A DNA stretch of 64,000 bases. It comes from Sporothrix humicola. Taxonomy: Eukaryota; Ascomycota; Sordariomycetes; Ophiostomatales; Ophiostomataceae. This document shows, one piece after another, positions 35,445 to 45,412 of this stretch. A program made the translations under genes and the position numbers. The notes below the pieces were generated by a model. The model was not told the DNA's origin and made no database searches. It saw only the letters and a list, made by a program, of their open reading frames with translations. How positions within the stretch are numbered: the stretch's first letter is position 1; each line of letters starts with the position of its first letter. Where the stretch lies: assembly GCA_021396245.1 (NCBI GenBank), contig WNYE01000059.1:1-64000 (forward strand), read 5' to 3'.

Positions 35445-37889
35445 TTAATGGCCATTTGTAGCCAGCTGCCCTCCTAATGCCAGCAGCTCTTCCCGGTTCG
35501 CCCGGTACAGCTCCTGGGCTTCGCGCTCGCGCCGGCTGATGAAGCTGACCTCATCGCGCAGGCCGGCGAGACGGCGCTGCAGGGCCTGCTCCTCCGACTT
35601 GGCCAGGATCTCAAAGCCGTTGAGCGCTGCTTGTGCCTTGCCGAGCGCGCCGTGCGCCTCGCCCATCTTCTTGCGCAGCATCTCGGCGCGGTGCTTGTAG
35701 CCGCCGAGGTGCACAGTCAGCTTCTTCTCGAGCTTGGCGCCCTTTTCGGCCGAAGCCAACGTCAGGTCGCGGATGGTCTGATTTGTTAGTAAACGCGTAG
35801 ATGATAAAGTATTTGATGGTGGATGGCTTACATCAAGTGCTGTCTGTAAGGAAGCGGCCTCGTCTTCGTCGTCGTCTTCGTAGCAGCCGAGGCCGAGCAG
35901 CAGTGCATTCGTCTTGTTGTCGTCTGATGCCGGAACAAGGTGGCCCCAGGTCGAGTCGATCGCGTCACGCGATGGTGCCTTTTTGGCCTCGAGTAGGATC
36001 TGCAGCTTAGCCGAAGCCAGGTCGTTGTCGCCAATCGTCTCCATGGACACGACACTGGCTGCTGGCCGTGCGGCTGTCTTTGTGAGAGGGAACTTCGCCG
36101 CGTCGTTAGCCACGAGGAGAGCTGCCTCATTAGCGACAAGCTTCTCGGCCGGGTCCTCGACGGCGTCTGCGCTCGCCAACAGTGCTGCCAGGTCAACCGT
36201 TGTTGGCCGTGGCAGGTTGCGCTGCATGACTTGTGTCCGCCGCTTGCGTTCAAGTTCAGCCAGTGCCTCCTGGTGTTCACGTATCCGCCGGTCGCGGTCG
36301 GCAGCATCTTCTACCTGCTGCTTGGTCGCCCGTGCTGCGCGCTCGTCGTTCTCGCCTGTCTCGTCGGGCAGCTCCAGCTCAAGATCAATATTCTTGGGCT
36401 TGGGAAGCGACGCAAGTCCCCGTTGAAGCTGGTTTTGCATTGCCAGCTGACGCTGCGCAGGTGTCTGGCCGCCAGCGTTTCCACTGCCGTCATTGAGTGC
36501 GAAACCGTCGCGAGGTGTCCGTAGTGGCGTCTGTCCCGGCCGAAGCGGCGTAGCAAGCACACCGTTGCCGCCTGAACCATCAGCTGTCCGTAGTGGCGTT
36601 GCCAGAGGGTTGGGTGTGGCCACGACATGTTTACGAGGTGCAGACGTCTCGAACCCTGTCGAACCAGCTCCCTCGCGCAGTGGTGTGTTCTCGCCGCCCA
36701 GTAGCGAAGACTGAGTCTGGGTTAGCGCGCGGATGTTGCGGATCTCGTTGGCCACACGGTCCTCTTCGGGTGCTGCACGCGGCGTGCGAATGGGCCCGCC
36801 AGTGCCCTGGATGGTCGAGTAGTCCTGCAGCAGGCCGCGCGTGGCATCGTTGTCGCTTGCCTGTGCCAACTGGTTGGCCCGCTCGCCAATGGCGCCCATC
36901 TTGATAATCTCCTCAAGCTCACCCTCGCTGACCTGCGGTGCTGGCAGGACAAGCGCGCGGCGCTTGCTGCTCTGCTCGGCCTCACGCAGCCGCTGTTGTT
37001 GGCCTGCCTTCATGGCTGCTGCCGACACGCTGTCCTTCTTGTCGCCGTCGTTCTTGCGCTTCTTGCGTCCGGCCTCGTCCGGGTCTGTGTCGCCGCGGTT
37101 GCGCTTGTTGGATGCCTGCTGTTGGCGCGGGTCAATGGCCCTGCGTTGCCGCTCGTTGAGTGCAATCTCCTCGCTCGTGTCGTAGAATCCCAGTGCGGGC
37201 TTCTTCTCAAAGGGAATGTCGGCATTGTAGTCCATCTCGCCCTTGCGGCGTGTCACAACCTTGATGTTGATGCCGGCCGTCTTGAGCTCGCGCCGCTTCT
37301 GCAGGTTGGCCAGCCGCCGCGACTCTTCCTGCTCCCGCTCACGCGCTTTCCGCTTCGCCTTCTTTCCCTGGGTGTTTGCCAAACGCGCACGCGCTTCGCT
37401 CAGCATTTCCTTCTCATCTTCGTCCAGATCGATCGTGTCGGGCCGTGCAGGCTTGCTTTCCGGGTCTGGGTCGACCTCACCCGGCCGCAGCCGCCGCACA
37501 TGGTCGGCCGAGGGCGCAGATGCTTCGCCGTCGGCATCGCCCGTCAGCCCAAACTCGGATGCTTCTCTTTGCTCAGCTTCATCGAGCAAGCGCTGGTACC
37601 GCTCGAGGCACTGGTTGGCCGTGCGGCCGACAATGGGTGCAATCGTGCGCCATTGTGTGGGCATCAGCTTGGCCAGGTGTAGCAGCTTCTCGTCCTCCTC
37701 CTTGCTCCATTCGATCTTGCGGATGCTGGGGTCGAGGTATTCGTTCCAGCGCGCCTTGCACTGCTTGGGCGTCTTGCGCGCCAGCAGCGACGAGACACGT
37801 GCCCACTGGTTGAGGCCATACTTGGAGATGGCGGCCTTAAGCACCTCGTCCTCGATATTCGTCCACACGCCTCCCTTGACGGCCACCAT
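35445..37889 (-). CDS. CEF1: pre-mRNA splicing factor CEF1 (CDC5)
   Basis: Exons 37889-35832 and 35777-35445 give 796 residues. The 54-nt intron (35778-35831) has GTAAGC, a perfect TACTAAC and AATCAG. It is a multiple of three with no stop, so the DNA also reads through as 814 residues. Splicing restores TALD-TIRDLTLASAEKG, as expected of the family. Two Myb/SANT repeats occupy about residues 6-107 (GGVWTNIEDEVLKAAISKYG and the WSKEEDEKLLHLAK block), followed by Asp/Glu- and Lys/Arg-rich segments, TPLR motifs (about residues 400-470) and a C-terminal coiled coil. CDC5/CEF1 is a core subunit of the Prp19-associated complex (NTC) that activates the spliceosome in the nucleus. It diverges from BRE2 across a 656-bp shared upstream region. 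Confidence 0.95.
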   Translation of the reverse strand: MVAVKGGVWTNIEDEVLKAAISKYGLNQWARVSSLLARKTPKQCKARWNEYLDPSIRKIEWSKEEDEKLLHLAKLMPTQWRTIAPIVGRTANQCLERYQRLLDEAEQREASEFGLTGDADGEASAPSADHVRRLRPGEVDPDPESKPARPDTIDLDEDEKEMLSEARARLANTQGKKAKRKAREREQEESRRLANLQKRRELKTAGINIKVVTRRKGEMDYNADIPFEKKPALGFYDTSEEIALNERQRRAIDPRQQQASNKRNRGDTDPDEAGRKKRKNDGDKKDSVSAAAMKAGQQQRLREAEQSSKRRALVLPAPQVSEGELEEIIKMGAIGERANQLAQASDNDATRGLLQDYSTIQGTGGPIRTPRAAPEEDRVANEIRNIRALTQTQSSLLGGENTPLREGAGSTGFETSAPRKHVVATPNPLATPLRTADGSGGNGVLATPLRPGQTPLRTPRDGFALNDGSGNAGGQTPAQRQLAMQNQLQRGLASLPKPKNIDLELELPDETGENDERAARATKQQVEDAADRDRRIREHQEALAELERKRRTQVMQRNLPRPTTVDLAALLASADAVEDPAEKLVANEAALLVANDAAKFPLTKTAARPAASVVSMETIGDNDLASAKLQILLEAKKAPSRDAIDSTWGHLVPASDDNKTNALLLGLGCYEDDDEDEAASLQTALDVSHPPSNTLSSTRLLTNQTIRDLTLASAEKGAKLEKKLTVHLGGYKHRAEMLRKKMGEAHGALGKAQAALNGFEILAKSEEQALQRRLAGLRDEVSFISRREREAQELYRANREELLALGGQLATNGH

Positions 37890-38545
37890 GATTGCGGTTG
37901 TTGTGATGAAGTGAGAGGAGTGAGAGTTGAAGAGGAAGGTTGAAAGGGGATGTGCCCGAAGGCCTGGAAAGGGTTGTCGAAGGAGTCGCTTTGTTTATCT
38001 GCCGATGGAAACAGGTAAAACAGTGTCGAATTAATTCAAATCGTATCAGTCAGAGGTCTGAGATCGGCCGTTGAGTGTGGTTGTTGATGGCCAAGGGCCT
38101 TTTGGTTTTGATTTTGTTGGCGCAAATGCCTGTTTAGTGAGGGCAGGAACGCGACAGTAGGCAGCTCGCGACTTTTTCTGCTGCAGGGGCGCTTTAGCAG
38201 GGCAAGAGCCGGAAAATTCTGGACCAGCAGGCGCGGCACGAGGCTGAAGTGTGGCTTACGTGCAGGCTAAATGCATTACACCCTGTGATTGGCTGGGTCC
38301 AGCTAGCGCCACATCTGGGCCGATTTTGCGCGGTCGCAAAACAGCCAGCGCTACAACGCAACTGACACACAACAGCACAAAGACCGACGCGCCTCCTTAA
38401 ACAGCTTCAGTGGCAGCTCAACAGAGCTTCACTTTCAACCCGCAACGCTCAACACCCCGGCCTTCCCCTGTTTGCGCAATTGATCCGAGAGCTTTTTGTT
38501 GAGAGCCGAATTCACACATCCCCTTTTTACTTTAGCGACGCTGTC
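37890..38545. promoter_or_regulatory. divergent promoter of CEF1 and BRE2
   Basis: This 656-bp region separates two start codons that face away from each other. It contains an inverted CCAAT box (ATTGG at 38289-38293) and, 31 bp further on, a perfect 7-bp inverted repeat TTTTGCG-CGGT-CGCAAAA (38324-38341). An in-frame upstream codon at 38480 could extend BRE2 by 22 residues, but the ATG at 38546 is preferred. Confidence 0.6.
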
Positions 38546-40807
38546 ATGGCCTCGGACGCAGAGGCTGCTCCGGACGATGGAGCTCGGTCGGCTCCGACGG
38601 GCGTCAAGGTCACACCCATCCCTCCGCCCACGATCCCCTACTCCTCGTTTTCCGCACAGTCTGCAGCTGGACCGTCACCTACACCGCCGCCAGGCACGGC
38701 TCGATCGCGCTCTTCGGCCTCGCCTGCTCCCTCGGCACCTCCCAATCCCCCGTCCTCATTGCCGCAAAAACGCGCTCTGGCCGACGAGGACCACACGCCG
38801 GCTGTTCGCTCGCCATTGAATCCCGAGTCACGGTCGACACCGAAGCCGACCGGCCCAGGAGACGACGTGCCGAACGTGGCGGTGCGCGAGAAGCGCGTCA
38901 AGAAGGAGTCGCTCAAAAAGAGAGAGTCTAAAGCGGCTGAAGGCCGAGGAACGCCCGAACCAAAACGGAAAGAAGGTGGAGGGGCATCAAACGAGTCGAC
39001 GGTAACGTTCAGTGTTGGAACCGGCGACGGAGGAGCAGGAAGCGGCAACGAGACAGCCAGTACGACGACCAAGACAGCAGCCGCTGCTAAAGCCAACGAG
39101 GGATTGCCGGTTCGCGTACGACTTGCCGGACCGCTGCGGGCGAGCGACTTTGAGCCGCCAGCAAGCCCCATCAACCGGGCGCGCCATAGCGTGCAGCTCG
39201 CCAGCGGACAGGAGGTTGAGTTTTTGGAGTTGTTTTCGGAGCAGTAAGTTCCCGAGGACTCCCATGACATATTAGTTCTCTCCAGCTAACAAGAAAGACC
39301 CATCAATCGCCGCGGTTACGTTTACGAGAGCGGTATTGCCGACCCTCGCTTTCCGTCGTCGCACTACTTCCGGCAGACCGAGCCCAAGCCGCACTATGCA
39401 CACTTTAGCTTTGAGGACGCGCCGCCCAATGTGTTCTTTGACAAGACAGGGCTCAACATTCACGGTGACAGTGGCTTTAGGACGGCGCGTGCCAATGTGG
39501 CCGCTCGTCAGGGCCGGTGGTACTGGGAGTGCAAGGTGACGCGGGGCATTATCAAGGAGAGTGAGCGGAGCAGCGGAAAACAAAAGGAGACAGTGGACAG
39601 CAACAGCAAAAAGAGCGGCGAGCCGCCGTCGCACGGCCATGTGAGGGTGGGCTGGGCACGCCGTGAGGCATCGCGTGACGCACCTGTGGGCTACGACGCC
39701 TATGGCTACGGCATCCGCGACCGCAAGGGCCAAAAGGTGCACATGTCGCGGCCAAAAGAGTTCCTGACGGCGGCAAAGAGCAGTTCAGGCAACGGATCGA
39801 GCAATGGGAACGGGAACGGAAGCAACAACACAGACGACGGCGAGGACGAAGACATTCGCGAAGGAGACGTTATTGGCCTCGAGATCCAGCTGCCATCTGA
39901 GGCATTACACCGCAAGGTGGTGCACGGCACATACAACCCGGCTGTGGACATTGACGACGACGATCGGCGAGACTATGACCGCGACGACGGACCCAACATT
40001 GTCCGCGACAGGATCCCTTTCCGTTTCCAGACGACCAAGACGGTGTTTGAGAAGTTTGACTACGTTCCAAGCCGAGAACTCGAAGACCTGGCCAACCCAG
40101 CACCAACGCTCAATGGCTCGAGCAACCCAGCATCGACACACAATGCAGCCATCAAGAAGCAGGCCCCGGGCGCAACAGGTCTTCCTGGCGGCGGCGAGCC
40201 ACCTAACCCAAACCACCCAGTGCCTTGCATGCGCACGCTCCCTGGATCGCACATTCGGGTGTACAAGAACGGCAAGCTGAGAGGCACGCCTTGGACAAAT
40301 CTGTTGTCATTCTTGCCGCCAGCATCGTCGACCAACGGAAAGCTGCAAGAAGGTGCTCGTGAACGGCTGGACGACGGCACGCTGGGCTACTATCCGGCCG
40401 TCAGTGTCTTTGGAGGTGGTGCTGTGGAGGTCAATTTCGGTCCTGACTTCTGGTACCCGCCACCGGGCGAGGATCTTAAGCCCAAGATTGATGGCAGCGG
40501 CGGCGGCGAGGACGATGATGGAGGAGACGTCACAATGGTTGACACGGGCGACTACGACGAAGACGGGCTTTCACGGAAACCACTTCCGACAGCGCCGCCA
40601 GCGCTCACAAAGCTGCGTCCAGTAGCCGAGCGGTACGCCGAGCAGATAGCCGAGGACATTGTGTACGACATTGTCGATGAGGTATACTTTTGGATGCTGG
40701 ATGGCGGCGGCGCTGGTGGTGGAGCCGGGGCAGTCGACGCGAGCAGCAGCACAAGGACGGCCCGGGCCGCTCTAGAGGGCGGACGAGACGCGTCAATGGA
40801 TGATTGA
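38546..40807 (+). CDS. BRE2: COMPASS complex subunit BRE2 (ASH2 family, SPRY domain)
   Basis: Exons 38546-39243 and 39298-40807, with a 54-nt intron (GTAAGT...GCTAACAAGAAAG), give 735 residues. The N-terminal third is Pro/Ser-rich and basic low complexity. The SPRY domain starts near residue 278 (FFDKTGLNIHGDSGFRTARA) and includes GRWYWECKV, HVRVGWARREA and GYGIRD. It is split by Asn/Gly- and Asp-rich inserts and ends with GYYPAVSVFGGGAVEVNFGP. A C-terminal helix at about 673-700 (AERYAEQIAEDIVYDIVDEV) matches the segment that binds Sdc1/DPY30. In the family, Bre2/Ash2L is part of the Set1 methyltransferase complex that methylates histone H3 lysine 4. The 3' end converges on the membrane-protein gene 293 bp away. 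Confidence 0.93.
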
Positions 40808-41100
40808 GGCCTTTAGTAAATATTCAATTCAGATGACACGTGTGTAGCAAGACACAAAACACAAACACGGCGTTGTGGCAACGATGGGATGAAAAATATG
40901 AAAGAAATTCGAATTATCTAAAACTAAGTGTACTGTGCGAGCTTAAAGGTAAAAGCAGTCTCCATGAAGAGCCTATGGTATCCGACATTATGTTCAACAA
41001 CATGATCCTTCGTGACCTCGTAATATAGAATAAATCAAAGAAAATCGAGAGAATTCGTGAGTGGTAAAATTTACAGCCGTGCAAACGACGTCCTGTTTAC

Positions 41101-42530
41101 CTATTTAGGAGCATCTGGGCCAATGGGCGGCCGTGGCATCTCACTCGCCGAGACGTCTTCCTCGGGGCCGACTTTCTGGATGACAATCGGGGGCTCGCGG
41201 GTGTCCTCGTCGGCATCGGCAGCTGTGTTTGACGGTCCGGCACTCGCGTCGCTGGCTTCTTTCCCGAGACGCACCTCACGGCCGCGCTTGTGGCAGTACC
41301 AAAGGACGAAGAGAAGCACTGAAGGATCGGTTAGTATGTGTACTCCGTACAATGTAACAATAATTCATGGGGTAGCGACAGGGGTCACTTACAAAACAGA
41401 GCAACACTCCAGATGGCGCTGGTGCCGATAAATGCAGGCCACCGCAGCTTGAGCGCGTTCATGATCGCCTTGAGCATCTTGACAATGGCATTAGGCTTGG
41501 TCAGCAGCGGCAGAAGCATCGTCTTGGCGGCGCCCTTGGCCGAAACACCCTCCTTTTCCTCCTCGTACTTGACGCCCTGCGATGCGGCGGCGGCAGCCAG
41601 CAGCTCGGGCGCAAGCGACGATGTCAGCTTGTTGGGCAGCTGCGACACGAGCTTGCGCATGCTCGAGGGCAGACGCTCAAAGCCGCGGGCGAGGGCGCCG
41701 TCACGGTCGTAGAGCAAATTCTTCAGATCGTCGGCGGCCGTCGGCACGCCGTTGACCAGATCTTTGAGGACGAGAACAAAGCGGCGCACCAGCTCTGTGG
41801 ACTCGGCCGACAGCGAGACGGCAAACTTGTTGGCCTTGCTTTGTTTGCCCGCATCTTTGCCGTCTTTGCCGGCCTTCAAGTCGCCCTTTTCCTTTTCGTC
41901 TTTGCCCAAATCCAGATTGTCGAGAACACGCGCCAGATCGTCGCGCTCGCGGTCTTCCTCCGTTGGCGTCACAGACACGGCCAGCTGGCTGTTTTGCGAC
42001 GCAGCATCAGCGTCCACGTCCGCCTTTCCGGGAACGACAAGGTGCGCAGGGTGCGGCCGCTTGTCTTTGCCCTTTTTGGAGCTGAAAAATGTCGACAGCC
42101 GCCGGCCGACGCCAGCAACTCCGCCACCGCTGCTCTTATTCGCATCTCGTGACGATGCCGGCTTCAAGACATCATTGTCGACTGCCACCAGCCGCTCGCC
42201 GCGCACAAACGACTCGCTGTCGCTGTCCCACGTCAGATCGGGCGTCTTCATGCGAGGAGGCAGTGGAGGCCGTTCGCCGGTCCCGTCGTCGTCGCCGAAA
42301 TCGTCGTCGTTGTCCGAGGTGCCCCAGCTGTGCGTCAGGTTCTCGAGGAACGACTGCTCGTCGCGGTCGAGCACGGGGACATCCTCGACAGGTGGCCGGG
42401 GCGGTTTTGCAGGGGGGTATTCTTGCTCTTCTCTCTGTTTGTCCTTCTTTTGTTGATTTGGCGATGCTGCAGGACTGACGCTCTCGGGCCTGGGCTTGCG
42501 GCTCTTCTTGGAGTTGAAATAGTCGAGCAT
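41101..42530 (-). CDS. conserved fungal single-pass membrane protein, function unknown
   Basis: Exons 42530-41393 and 41318-41101 give 451 residues. The start is the ATG at 42530 (CCCACCATGCTC). The 74-nt intron has GTAAGT, TACTAACC and TTCAG and falls inside the membrane segment, so the unspliced reading stops after VALFCK while the spliced one continues FLLLFVLWYCHKRG. The N-terminal half is low complexity with LDRDEQSFLENLTHSW and PPLPPR, and there is a conserved-looking alpha-helical block at about 230-365 (ESTELVRRFVLVLKDLVNGV). One transmembrane segment (about 366-392) is followed by a basic patch and an acidic tail of about 55 residues. It resembles uncharacterised proteins of filamentous fungi; its location and role are unknown. 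The intron contains TACTCCGTA at 41341-41349. Confidence 0.75.
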
Positions 42531-43194
42531 GGTGGGCAATCGGTATCGTGTGCTGTGTGATATCGGATGACTTTTGTCCAGGTAGAGTTAGGAAGAAAAT
42601 ATAGGTCAGAAGTCAAAAAGTCAGAAGTCCAACTTCCTTTATGATTCTCCCTTTCTTTCCTCCTGTCGCACATGCTTTGGAGCTAAGGTGGCTGCCGCCA
42701 TTGGAGGCGGGAAATAGAGGGGACCTGCTGGGAGGCCGCATTTTCAGCTCGCCTCCCGCTGGCGCCAGCGAATGACGGCGCTGCATTTCCCGTCTGCGAC
42801 CGCTAAATAAAACCTCCAAGACGGTTTAGCAGCGGGCGCTACGCCTGTAGCAGAAATTAGGGGGCCTCCACTGGGTGATGTCATCCTTTCAGCAAGGCAC
42901 CAGGATTTACCAAGAAAGGGAGGAAGATGAAAAGAGATGAAGACGACGAAAAAGGAAAAGAAAAGGATGTCAGAGAAACTGGCGAATCAGCATTCAGAAA
43001 AGAATGTCGCATGTACCATGCGCGTGTCAATCGACCAGCATGTAGATTAATGCGAGACTTGTCCCGTAAAATGCCATAAACTATGAAGCAAAACCGCCTT
43101 TTTTATACACCAAAACGCCGGCTGCCTTTGAAGACAAAATAACCCATTCCTCTCCATCCACATACATCGTAGTCCGTAGTCCCTGGCACCAGGT
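42531..43194 (-). promoter_or_regulatory. promoter of the membrane-protein gene; NSE1 3' side
   Basis: About 170-240 bp upstream of the ATG at 42530 lies a GC-rich block with a CCAAT box on the coding strand (ATTGG at 42700-42704 on plus), flanked by CCGCC and GGCGG arms. A perfect 14-bp palindrome CGCTGGCGCCAGCG lies at 42757-42770. The remainder up to 43194 is the NSE1 3' region, purine-rich on the plus strand, with no ORF of note. Confidence 0.5.
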
Positions 43195-44625
43195 CTACTC
43201 CTCATCGCCATCAGCGGGAATTGACCGCCGCCGAGACGCTGCTTGCCGGAACGGCTCTGCCACTTCGTCCTCTCCTCCTCTGCCTCTTCCTCCTGTCGCC
43301 GTCCGTGGCTGCAGTGAGCGCATAAGCTCGTCCACACCCTCGCTCGGCCGGCCCTGTCTCTTCTTGCGCCGGTAGACGTCGGTCGATGTGATGGCACGCT
43401 CGCCGATAAAGTACAGCTTGCCCTCGACCTCGCCGTTGGCGTCTTCGGCTTTGCCCCACGGTGCCTGGCATTTCGGGCAGCGGTGGCGTGTTTCAGCTGC
43501 ATTCCGGCCTGCCTGCGTGCGCCAAAAGACCTCCTCGCAGTGGTCGTGCAGGCGTAGTGTGCACGTCGGTGTTGCACAGCGTAAACCCGAAGTAATGAGT
43601 TCGCGGCAGGCGGCACAGTATTTGATCCGCTGCCAAGTTGTGGCCGTCGTTCCAGCCGGCTCTTCATTGTACGTCTCGACCAAGAATGGCTCCAGCTCGA
43701 GCAGAGCGCGTGTCGTCAAAGCATAGAAACCCTGGGCGCTTTTCGTGAGCCACCCTTGCCGCACGAGCGACGCCATCAGCGAGAGCACGACCGAGTGTTT
43801 GAGGCCCTTGTCGCGGGACGCGGCCGCCGCGGCATTTGCGTCGCCGTCCGCACCCGTCCCATCCTCTGCGCCGCCCTCGGCAGCATCCACGCCCACGCTC
43901 TGTCGAGCCGACGTCCGCGGCGGCCGCGACAGCTTGACGGCCTGCTGCTCTGTTATGCACAGTGCCTCGATGCGTGGCGTGTTGTATGTGTCAAACAGCG
44001 CATCCAGTAAGCGGTGGATAAACGCGAGTTTGCGCGGCGTGAAAAGCACGGCCAGGTGCGATTTCGGGTCGTTGTCTGTGCTCACGAGAACCCAGACCCG
44101 GTGGTCATTGCTGTTCAGTCCGCCGCCACCACCTCCTTGGCCCATAGACCTTTCGTTTGTCGCCGACCGAATGTCAAAGTCGAGAGGCACAAGTGCTGCT
44201 TTGGCCTGGTTAATGTACTGCCGCAACATGTCAAATGTAATGTCCTCGGCCGCCAGGTATTGAAGCTCAGTCTGACTTGAGCCTGCTGCCACCGCCTCGA
44301 GGTCCATCTTGACATTGAGAATCGGCGCCAGCACCTGTTGAGCTTGCTGGAATGTCAGGGAGCCGCGTGCCATGAACGCTTGGAGGAATGCTCGGTTGCT
44401 GTCGTCGTAGCCGTTGGGGAGCTGCCACGAGCCCTGTTGGCCAGCCTGTGGCTGCTCGCTGTCGTTATCGACATCCATATCGCCACCATTGCTCGGGCCG
44501 GCCACCGTACTGTCGTCTTGGCCGCCATCATCGCCAGTGTCGTCGTCGTCGCGTCGTGATCTCCGATGAGCAGAACGGCCGCCTTCGGCATCCGACCGCG
44601 CTCGTTTTCGATTTGACGGAGGCAT
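43195..44625 (-). CDS. NSE1: SMC5/6 complex subunit NSE1 (RING-like E3)
   Basis: One exon, 476 residues, starting MPPSNRKRARSD with a nuclear-localisation-like basic stretch. The family block DDSNRAFLQAFMARGSLTFQ begins near residue 74, followed by winged-helix regions (HRVWVLVSTDNDP; HSVVLSLMASLVRQGWL). The C-terminal variant RING is intact: Cys337, Cys340, Cys350, Cys355, His360/His362, Cys363, Cys383 and Cys386. Nse1 works with Nse3 and Nse4 in the SMC5/6 complex for DNA repair and chromosome stability and has RING-dependent ubiquitin ligase activity in characterised homologs. The protein is longer than usual because of acidic, Ala- and Gly-rich inserts (about 25-65, 160-172 and 240-270) and a tail of about 90 residues after the RING. 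Confidence 0.9.
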   Translation of the reverse strand: MPPSNRKRARSDAEGGRSAHRRSRRDDDDTGDDGGQDDSTVAGPSNGGDMDVDNDSEQPQAGQQGSWQLPNGYDDSNRAFLQAFMARGSLTFQQAQQVLAPILNVKMDLEAVAAGSSQTELQYLAAEDITFDMLRQYINQAKAALVPLDFDIRSATNERSMGQGGGGGGLNSNDHRVWVLVSTDNDPKSHLAVLFTPRKLAFIHRLLDALFDTYNTPRIEALCITEQQAVKLSRPPRTSARQSVGVDAAEGGAEDGTGADGDANAAAAASRDKGLKHSVVLSLMASLVRQGWLTKSAQGFYALTTRALLELEPFLVETYNEEPAGTTATTWQRIKYCAACRELITSGLRCATPTCTLRLHDHCEEVFWRTQAGRNAAETRHRCPKCQAPWGKAEDANGEVEGKLYFIGERAITSTDVYRRKKRQGRPSEGVDELMRSLQPRTATGGRGRGGEDEVAEPFRQAASRRRSIPADGDEE

Positions 44626-45318
44626 TTTCGGTGGGTGGAGTTCTTTTGAGGAAAGAGATAAGCAGGCAGCGTCTCCGTGAGTGTGCTGGCTGCGCCGTGC
44701 GTGAATGCGATGTTGATGTCGTGAAGCAATTTGGAAAGGATGTCAGTGAGGGGCAGAAGGAGACGCGTTGGGACGCGTTTTAGCGTCTTTGCTGCTAAAG
44801 TGGTCCCCAAAATCGTTGCCAACCAAGTCCGTAATACGGCGGGGTCCTGGTAGCTCGGTCCCCACAAAATTACAGATAACCACACAGTGGACCTGCCCTG
44901 TTTTACCTCCAAAACACATGGTTTCGCATGTGTTGAATAGGCGCTTCGGGACGAACCTTGTTGACGACATCTCTTAACATTGAATGAAGATTCACAAAGA
45001 AATGCAAAGAGGATTTTGATCGATTATTTATTAATAATTCCTTATTCGTAAATTTTGCAGAACAACTGAAAAGCCTTGAGTTGGTCGCCCAACTCCACAC
45101 TTTCCGGGGTATATAACAGAAATCCAAGCAAATTCGAAGAGAACAAAGAAGAAAGAAGGAAAGCAAAATTCGAAAGGACTGGAATCTAAAAATCAAACAA
45201 CCTCTAAACCAGAAAAGACAGAAGTGTTTAAACAAATTGGGGTATCAAGTTGCATGAAAACAGCAAAAAATATATCAAAAGCGGTTGAACGAGAAGGGGT
45301 ATCAAGGTTCGTGAAAAA

Positions 45319-45354
<36 letters not shown>

Positions 45355-45412
45355 AAAGAAAAAACAAGAAAGCAAAAGAAAATAGTCAAGCCCCGAAACT
45401 CTTGTCACCCTT
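44626..45412. other. intergenic between NSE1 and the orphan gene
   Basis: Contains the NSE1 promoter side, with an everted CCG-N5-CGG element (CCGTAATACGG, 44829-44839) of the type zinc-cluster factors can bind. Near the orphan 3' end are an imperfect 22-bp direct repeat (45239 and 45296) and a GAAA microsatellite. Confidence 0.5.
45321..45356. repeat. (GAAA)9 microsatellite
   Basis: Nine uninterrupted GAAA units on the plus strand, 57 bp beyond the stop codon of the orphan gene (45413-46348, minus strand). Confidence 0.95.

Noticed and set aside
38480..38545. Upstream extension of BRE2 to an earlier start
   Set aside because: The ATG at 38546 has a good context and begins a normal low-complexity N-terminus; the extra 22 residues show no feature.
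45239..45317. Imperfect 22-bp direct repeat GGGGTATCAAG...
   Set aside because: Only two diverged copies beside a microsatellite; too little to call an element.
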